Assembly: GCA_949128115.1 (NCBI GenBank) | Contig: OX421968.1 | Coordinates: 3,906,001 to 3,970,000 of the forward strand | Direction: 5' to 3' | Length of the DNA stretch: 64,000 nt | Origin: Anaspis maculata | Taxonomy: Eukaryota; Arthropoda; Insecta; Coleoptera; Scraptiidae | Shown: positions 57,840 to 64,000 of the stretch, piece by piece | Layout of the letters: each line of letters begins with the position of its first letter | Numbering within the stretch: the stretch's first letter is position 1 | Position numbers and translations under genes: made by a program | The notes under the pieces: model-generated | Told to the model about the DNA's origin: nothing | The model's input: only the letters and a program-made list of their open reading frames with translations | The model's database searches: none

Positions 57840-58355
57840 TAGAGAGCGGATTTATAATTTTTTACATGTTCTATTCGCTAAGTTGGATGCAACTGTCGAC
57901 TTGCAGCTTGACGTTTCTATCCATAAGCAACCTAAATACCAAGTTTTATTTCGCATATAATTTATTATTTTGAGTTTTTACTGCATACAAATTGATAGTC
58001 CATATAATCGCATATAGCCGCATATTTAGTACATATTTCTGCATATAACTGAATATTTGTCAATATTTTGGTCATTTTATCTAGATGTGCCAAAAAAAAT
58101 CACGACTTTTTCATTTTAAGAAAAAAATAATTAAAAATTTTCGAAGAAATTTTTTTTTCTTACTTCGATGGTCAGAGTTGGTTGGTTGGTTTTACATGTG
58201 AATGTTGAAATTTTCAACATTTTTGCAACTTATATCACATATTTACTCGCATATATTGCTTTATTTGAACATTTTTACCGCATATTTTGATACTTTTTAA
58301 GCGCATATAAACTACATATTCCGAGCTTTTTTACCGCATATAAATCCGCTCCCTA
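57840..58355. mobile_element. 516-bp non-autonomous hAT-type element rich in GCATATA, 8-bp TSD
   Basis: TIRs TAGAGAGCGGATTTATA and (inverse) TAGGGAGCGGATTTATA; ATGATCAC at 57832-57839 and 58356-58363. The motif GCATAT recurs more than ten times inside. No transposase. Confidence 0.9.
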
Positions 58356-58429
58356 ATGATCACGGTTTCGTTTTCTCATTCACGCGCCCGACCCGCGCAA
58401 CGAGAATTTCAATCCCAGCAGTACATCTA

Positions 58430-59130
58430 TCTGCTATTCCCTTTTTCCTCAGCTTTCCTGGAATTACATGATCTTCCCTATGTCCCTCCTTACTTTTCAT
58501 CTCCTCTCCTTGCCCCTCCCACCCTTTTATCAATTTACCACCACACTACTTTACTCCATGCCAGAGTGCTACTTATACTTCTATCTCATTTCCCCTTTTC
58601 TTCTTCCTGTAACCTTACCCAGTTGCACCCTCACCTTCAGGCGACTCACCTTCCCTTCCCCACCCCCATATTACCCTTCCTTCCTGTTTCCTCCTTGACT
58701 TTCTCTACCCTTCCTTTTCTGCCCCCTTCAACTCTTCGTTCACATTACCGTTCTCCCCCATTTTCTACAACCCGACTTTCCTTTCCCTCCCCTACTACCG
58801 CTCCCTCCTTATTCACTCCCTACCCATTCTCCTTTTCCCCTTTTCGTTCTCTTTTTTCTCTTCCTTCACATTGCCAACTTCGTTTCCCCCCTTCCTCCAA
58901 CCCTCCCCTCTTTTTGCCTCTTCACTCTTTTCACTCCATTCTCTTTCCCCTTTTCATCTTCCTACACCTTGCCTACTCCGTTTCCACCCCTTCCTTTTCC
59001 TCTTATCTCTTTCACCTACCTTCCTTATTCCCTTTCCCTCCCTATATACTCTTACCGTCCAACCCTTCCCTTCCACCTGTCGCTCATTTCTCTTTCACTT
59101 TTTTCCAATTTCGTTATACGAAAAAAAAAC
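58430..59130. repeat. About 700-bp pyrimidine-rich tract
   Basis: The plus strand is overwhelmingly C and T (CCCTTCCTTTTCC-type text) with few purines. The 262-codon frame across it is a Ser/Pro/Phe/Leu by-product of composition, not a gene. Confidence 0.85.
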
Positions 59131-60450
59131 AACTCCCTCCTTAGATATGAATTATTCTTAGAAACACCCCTCGCCAAGGGTGGTTTTAAGGGTAGTTTTT
59201 GTATGCCAAAAGGTGCTGCAGCCTGATAAAGAGGTCCTGTAAAAATCTGGAGGCGCTTGTATTCTTTCTTCAAAAGTTATTAACCCGCATGCAGAATAGA
59301 CAAGCTGGGGTAAAACACTATTTCGGCTGCTGCGTCGGCTGCATCAGACTTGCGAAGTTGATTCTTGGCATTTTCTTGGATCAGTCGGTTGTGTATTTTT
59401 TGGCGTAAGAATGCATAAGGAAAGGCCACCCTCTTGATAGATAGGGATTTTTTCCAAAAACACCCCTCCAAAGGGATGGCTTTAGGGGTAGTTTTTCTAT
59501 GTCAAAAGGTGCTGCAGCCTGATAAAGAGGTCCTGTGAAAATTTGGAGGCGCTGGTATTTTTTCTTTGAAAGTTATTAACCCGCATGCAGAATAGACAAG
59601 CTGGGGTGAAACACTCTTTCGGCTGCTGCGTCGGCTGCATCAGACTTGCGGGGTTGATTCTTGGCATTTTCTTGGATTAGTCGGTTGTGTATTTTTTGGC
59701 GAAAGAACGCATGAAAAAAAGCCACCCTCTTGATAGATAGGAATTTTTTTCAAAAACATCCCTCCAAAGGGGTGGCTTTAGGGGTAGTTTTCCTATGCCA
59801 AAAGGTGCTGCAGCCTAATAAAGAGATTCTGTGAAAATCTGTGCTGCGCGGGGTTGATTTTTGGCATTTCCTTTTATAAGTTGCTTGTGCACCTTACGCT
59901 GAAAAAATAGATAAAAGACTACAACCTCTCAGATGAAATTGTAATTTTCAAATTCTCTGAGGAAACTATTGTAGGTATATAGTTGTAAGGGTGTGATGTG
60001 AGGGGGTGAGGGGGGGGGGAGGCATAGTGGTTATGGCAAGAAGGCGAATTGATAAAGGGGGGTGTTATAAAAGTTAGGTGAGACGGGCATTGGTCAGTGG
60101 GTGAGGGGGTGGTGGCGGTAATTTATGTGAGGGGGTGAGTGTGGGCAGGGGGGTGTGTCAATGGCTGGAGCGATCGTAGAAATTACATAAATTTCCATCA
60201 TTGAACCAGTAGTCCCAAATATAGCCCTGTTGTATGTGTATTGTTGGTTGCCTATACTCCTTCAAATTCGAGTAAACTACCCTTCCTTCAATTTCGAGTA
60301 AACTACCCTTATGTTATAGGTAGGGGGCTGATTTTTTGTGGATAGACTCTGCAGGTCTTGCAGCACACGTGTGCAAAAAATCAGCCCTGTTTGGGGGGCC
60401 TTTGTGCTCCACATGCAATTTGCATGCCGCATGCGTTTTAGTGACACCCG

Positions 60451-60899
60451 CCAGGAACCAGTTGTTGGTCAGGCGGCTAGACAGAGCATGCAGCGTTGCC
60501 ATTCAACTGACAGGTGTACGAAAGTTTACAAAATTTGGAGCCGTCAAGCATGCGCACCTGCCCAAACGAAGTAGCCTATTAAATTTTTCCGCTCTTGAAA
60601 TTGCTGTTTTCGAGATTTTTTCAACCATTCAGATTTAAATATATCGAAAACGAAGCCTCTAATCAAAATTTGACAAGAGTAATTTTTTCTTCTAAATTAA
60701 TTGCGAAATCCAAATAGATATCCAGGCATTTTTGCAAAATAGTCATTGATGTACTTACATAGAAGTTGAAGGGGACAACAGGGACGGATTTTGATATTCT
60801 GCCAAAGTTTCCGCGATTAAACACCGGACCTGTGAAGCAACGGAGGAGTCGCCGGATGATGTGTAAGACTGATAAAATCAATAAATACAAAAACCCATA
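60451..60899. other. Intergenic downstream of the chloride-channel gene
   Basis: Contains a diverged CGATTAAACACCGGACCTG end at 60812 of the 39240 family. No gene recognised. Confidence 0.45.
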
Positions 60900-60905
60900 T
60901 TTATT
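60900..60905 (-). terminator. Polyadenylation signal of the histamine-gated chloride channel gene
   Basis: AATAAA on the minus strand, 37 bp after the stop codon at 60942. Confidence 0.7.
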
Positions 60906-60941
60906 ATCCGTTTCTCAACATTTAGAAACATAATAACAAAT

Positions 60942-61540
60942 TTACAGAAACGTACACCAATAAGCAACATTCAGTATACAAAATGAAAACGGAAAGAAAA
61001 ACCTCGAGAAATGGTCTATACAAAGAGCTATACTCCTACCATCGCAAAATGTATCGTATTGAGGCTGACTTCCTGTGCTGAAACGTGGTTTTTCCATGCC
61101 CTGGAAAAAATTGCAGTGTTACAGTGACAAATGTAAGATTGTTTCCGACATGCCGACAACGACATGGTTACATTGATAAGAGTTGCGAGCATTCGATCGA
61201 GGAAGCTTATTAATATTATGCAAGGTGACTGTTGAGATGAGGATCGTATCAAAGCTTTGAAGACTGCTCTATCGATGCGTGGTGTCTCGTAATAACCATC
61301 TACCCTAGCCACATCACTGTGATTCGGAGCTCACCTTGTACTCGTTCATTTCAGATTGCAAATCTTCGTCAGAGTATCCTTTCATCGCTTTAGTCGCTAC
61401 GGGCCCCATGAAGTTATTAACTACTGCAAATTCCATCAAAGATAAAAATACAAAAACTGAACAACTGGACATCCATACATCGATGGCTTTTACATAGGAG
61501 ACTGGTGGTAGTGATTGTTGTGATTGAGTATTTTGTGTAG
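60942..61540 (-). CDS. HisCl1: Histamine-gated chloride channel subunit, last two exons (partial)
   Basis: Exon 61540-61335 (acceptor TTTCAG, donor AAG|GTGAGC) encodes [20 protein letters not shown] and the rest of TM3 ([17 protein letters not shown]), then [21 protein letters not shown]. The final exon 61100-60942 (acceptor TTTTTTCCAG) encodes QYDTFCDG and TM4 ([22 protein letters not shown]) followed by TAA. Phases agree; 121 codons plus a split codon are seen. This is the C-terminal part of a Cys-loop receptor of the arthropod histamine-gated chloride channel group (ort/HisCl1), which passes photoreceptor signals in the lamina. The intracellular loop is short, as in that group. The ligand-binding domain and TM1-2 must lie beyond an intron longer than 2.4 kb. 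Whether it is ort or HisCl1 is not settled. Confidence 0.87.
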
Positions 61541-61596
61541 CTGAAATTCAGTTTCGATATTATCATTGTTATATTATTTATGAGTATGCATACCTA

Positions 61597-62346
61597 CAGG
61601 TGTCCCAGCTAAAGCAATCCGGCGCGATGTTCTCAGGAGATATCAAGGCAACAAAAAAAAAATGGGAGAAGCCTGACCTTTTAGCTTTCTTTTGAGGGGG
61701 CGCCGATGCTTGTAAGTGCTCTGGTTTCCAAGAAAATGCAATTTTAATAGAGCGAGTCACAAGAATTAGAAAATTCATGATCGACAAAACAAAATACTTT
61801 AGAGGAAAGAAAATCCTCTTTCTCTGGGCTTTCCATTGATGTTTCGCCGATGTCGGTACCTCCCAGTAAGCCAGATATTCTGCCTCACAGTCCAGCAAAC
61901 ACAATAATCAGAATCATTACGTCACCGATCACACACTTGTTGACTTTAACACTAGTCCTTACTAGGACTTTTTCACTTACCATACCTGGATTCACCATAG
62001 CAATGAATACTGACTGGCTACACTGGCTACAGTGTTTGCTGAGCTGTAAGGCAGAATATCTGGCTTACTGGGCCAGGTACAGACATCGGCGACACATCAA
62101 TGGAAAGCCCAGATAAAGAGGATTTTTCTTCCTCCAAAGTATTTTGTTTTGTCGATCATGAATTTTCGAATTCTTGTGACTCTCCCGATTAAAATTGCAT
62201 TTTCTTGGAAACTAGAGCACCTACAAGAATCGGCGCCCCCTCAAAAGAAAGCTAAAAGGTCAGGCTTCCCCCCAATTGAAATATTTTTTTGTTGCCTTGA
62301 TATTTCCTGAGAAAATCGCGCTGGATTGGTTTAGCTGGGACACCTG
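61597..62346. mobile_element. Palindromic element with CAGGTGTCCCAGCTAAA ends
   Basis: TA|CAGGTGTCCCAGCTAAAGC and GTTTAGCTGGGACACCTG|TA; arms of about 315 bp (TATCAAGGCAACAAAAAA / TTTTTTGTTGCCTTGATA; GCCCAG...TTTCCATTGATG), spacer of about 120 bp. Confidence 0.88.
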
Positions 62347-62350
62347 TATA

Positions 62351-62933
62351 CGGGGTGTTTCAGGGATGATAGCAAAAAATTCAACTGTGGGTAGACCTTG
62401 TCAAAATATGACGAAAACCCACATACCATTTTGTAAAGTTCGACCTAATGACGAAGATACAGCCCTCCAAAGTTCACTTTTTTCGGATTTCAAAAATTTA
62501 TAGCTCAGGAACGTTTCGACAAATTTAGCTTCAATTTAGCATAAAGCTGGTTTGTCATAATTATCTACCAACCTGCCAAATTTGGAAAGAATCCAATCTG
62601 TGGCGTAGAAGTTATGAGGGGTCACCTTAAGTCAACTTTTCTTCGGATGCTTCTAAATTATCGACCCTCATAACTCCTACACCACTGGTTGGATTTTTTC
62701 CAAATTTGGCAGGTTGATAGATGATTATGACAAACCAGCTTTTGCTGGATTAAAGCTAAATTTGTCGAAATGTTCCCGAGTTACAAATTTTTGAAATCTG
62801 AAAAAAGTGAACTTTGGAGGGCTGTATCTTCGTCATTAGGCCGAACTTTGCAAAATGGTTTATAGGTTTTAGTCATATTTTGACGAGATCTCCCAACAGT
62901 TGAATTTTTTGTTATCATTCCTGAAACACCCTG
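62351..62933. mobile_element. Palindromic element with CGGGGTGTTTCAGG ends
   Basis: Two arms of about 290 bp meet almost directly at about 62640; ends TATA|CGGGGTGTTTCAGGGATGA and TCATTCCTGAAACACCCTG|TA. Near-perfect along its length (GTGGCGTAGAAGTTATGAGG against CCTCATAACTCCTACACCAC at the axis). Confidence 0.9.
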
Positions 62934-62937
62934 TATA

Positions 62938-63335
62938 GGGTGTTACACTTTTTTGTCAATATTTTGGGAGATGGTAGAGGAAAGCATCGAAAAAAAGTAC
63001 CTACTTTCTCAAATAAAAAATTGAATTCAAAATTGAAAAAAAAACAACAACAAATACAAATTTTCAAAAATGGTCCTTGGCGTAGTTGACTGGAAGTGGA
63101 AAAAGGAGCCCCCCCCCAATATCTACGCCACTGTATTAATGTGACATATGACCAGCTTGCAGGCATGCATCGACTTACTTTGTGTATCAGATTTGATAAA
63201 AATCCAGTACCTAATTGAATTTGGAGTCATAATGCGTTTCCGAAATAAATACTTTCGAGAACGTCCACTTTGTTCTTTTATGCTCTACCATCTCCTAAAA
63301 TATCGACAAAACAATAGAGTGTAGGTAACAACCTG
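62938..63335. mobile_element. Palindromic element with GGGTGTTACACTTT ends
   Basis: TATA|GGGTGTTACACTTTTTTGTC and the inverse ending TAACAACCTG|TATA; arms of about 75-95 bp share ATTTTGGGAGATGGTAGAG / CTCTACCATCTCCTAAAAT. The centre contains TGGCGTAGTTGACTGG and ATCTACGCCACTG. Confidence 0.8.
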
Positions 63336-63339
63336 TATA

Positions 63340-64000
63340 CAGGGTCCGGCCAGAAGGACTTTAAAACACTTTCTTTCTTGAATTACAAGCAAACCAAATA
63401 CTTGAGTTATTATGATGATTTTCTTTTCATACGAAAAAAAGCTTGGGAAATTTTATTGTTGAAATTAGCAGTTGTCAGTTTTGAGGTCAATACCACAGCG
63501 GGTCTTTCGTTGTATTGAAAACAATGTCTTGACTACAGTCGATTGCCGTCGTGCAGACGTTCAAAGTGCAATTTAATAACATGCAACACGTAAGGAATAC
63601 GGATAACTAATTCACTTCTTTCAAAGTTTGAAAGACATGAACAAAGCAAGTCCAAAATAGGACCTTTTCGATATAGAGATTAGCGGTGAATAGTTTTATC
63701 TCCATCATACCTATTTTACGTGAACACCATGACACCGTTGCGGGCGGTTTTCACCCCATAATTCGGCTAGTTCAAACGGAAGCCTTGTTTTTTGTTGTTG
63801 TAAAGAGCAAATATCTGATTATTTCTGTGGAAGCTCAGCTTTTGTAGAAAAATGCCCACCTCACTTATAATGTAGTGGGTTTTGCACAGTAGATATAAGT
63901 GACATTCTACCACTGCCGTGCGCGCTCTTCAAAGTTGTTGCGTCAGAAACAAAATCATACCTATCTAAAAAAATCATAGGTCTCTAATCAATATTTTTTT
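63340..64000. repeat. Start of a further element with CAGGGTCCGGCC end, right partner not in window
   Basis: It begins TATA|CAGGGTCCGGCCAGAAGGAC directly after the previous element. No inverse end is seen before the window edge and no gene is recognised. Confidence 0.5.

Larger units (their letters stand above)
54815..60450. repeat. Palindrome I: arms of about 1.1-1.3 kb, interrupted by 3.2 kb of other elements
   Basis: 54815-55905 and 59160-60450 are inverted: AAACGCATGCGGCATGCAAA near 54820 answers TTTGCATGCCGCATGCGTTT near 60425, and GCACACGTGTGCTGCAAGAC answers GTCTTGCAGCACACGTGTGC. Each arm has two or more copies of a module of about 300 bp (CCCGCATGCAGAATAGACAAGC) and a (CCCCTCA)n-rich stretch. 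The centre contains a LINE fragment, a hAT-type element and a pyrimidine tract. Confidence 0.85.
61541..64000 (-). other. Intron of the chloride-channel gene, filled with palindromic elements
   Basis: No earlier exon (TM1/TM2 or ligand-binding domain) could be found up to the window edge, so this is read as intron. It is occupied by four palindromic elements placed end to end. Confidence 0.6.

Noticed and set aside
58356..59144. 262-codon open frame on the plus strand
   Set aside because: It lies in a nearly pure pyrimidine tract, so the Ser/Pro/Phe/Leu composition and lack of stops follow from base composition.

Overview
The window is animal, almost certainly insect, nuclear DNA. It holds four spliced protein genes with GT..AG introns, tRNA-derived SINEs, non-LTR and LTR retrotransposon remains, and many DNA transposon relics. 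The histamine-gated chloride channel and a two-exon eEF1A point to an arthropod. The frequent GGTACCTACC strings and the repeat style suggest a hemipteran-like insect, but that is a guess and the species cannot be fixed from sequence alone.

Genes, left to right. (1) IntS12, the PHD-finger subunit of the Integrator complex, minus strand, four coding exons between 58 and 1061. (2) Head to head with it, a cytohesin-adaptor gene with a CUPID/DUF3338 domain (Drosophila stepping stone; vertebrate FRMD4/INAVA/CCDC120), plus strand, six exons from 1745 to 17403. Its second intron is 12.8 kb and packed with nested palindromes. (3) An intact 462-residue eEF1A gene (36166-37780) with a terminal-oligopyrimidine start region, an intron in the 5' UTR and one coding intron. 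(4) The last two exons (TM3 and TM4) of a histamine-gated chloride channel, minus strand, 60942-61540; the rest of that gene lies beyond the window.

Nearly everything else is repeat. The dominant class is large inverted repeats of 0.2-3 kb, many ending in TA|CAGG(G)TG... and flanked by TA. They are nested in one another, and at several places they abut with exactly TATA between neighbours. Because each is a palindrome, one arm often preserves the empty site of an element inserted in the other arm. This gives direct proof of boundaries and target-site duplications for a 405-bp MITE (TCAAT), a solo LTR (ATAT), a 1.4-kb hAT-type element full of AATCGATT motifs (ATTGCTAC) and a SINE (13 bp).

Other notable items are a Foldback-like element whose arms are 113/133-bp tandem repeats (25237-26828), an I-like LINE 3' end flanked by 221-bp direct repeats with one mismatch (56316-57432), two LINE reverse transcriptase genes each split by a later insertion, a second hAT-type element (57840-58355) and about 700 bp of nearly pure pyrimidine (58430-59130).

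The four genes are unrelated in function and are not an operon. The main biological idea worth testing is that the transcribed palindromes, above all those in the large intron of the CUPID gene, form long hairpin RNA that feeds the siRNA pathway.
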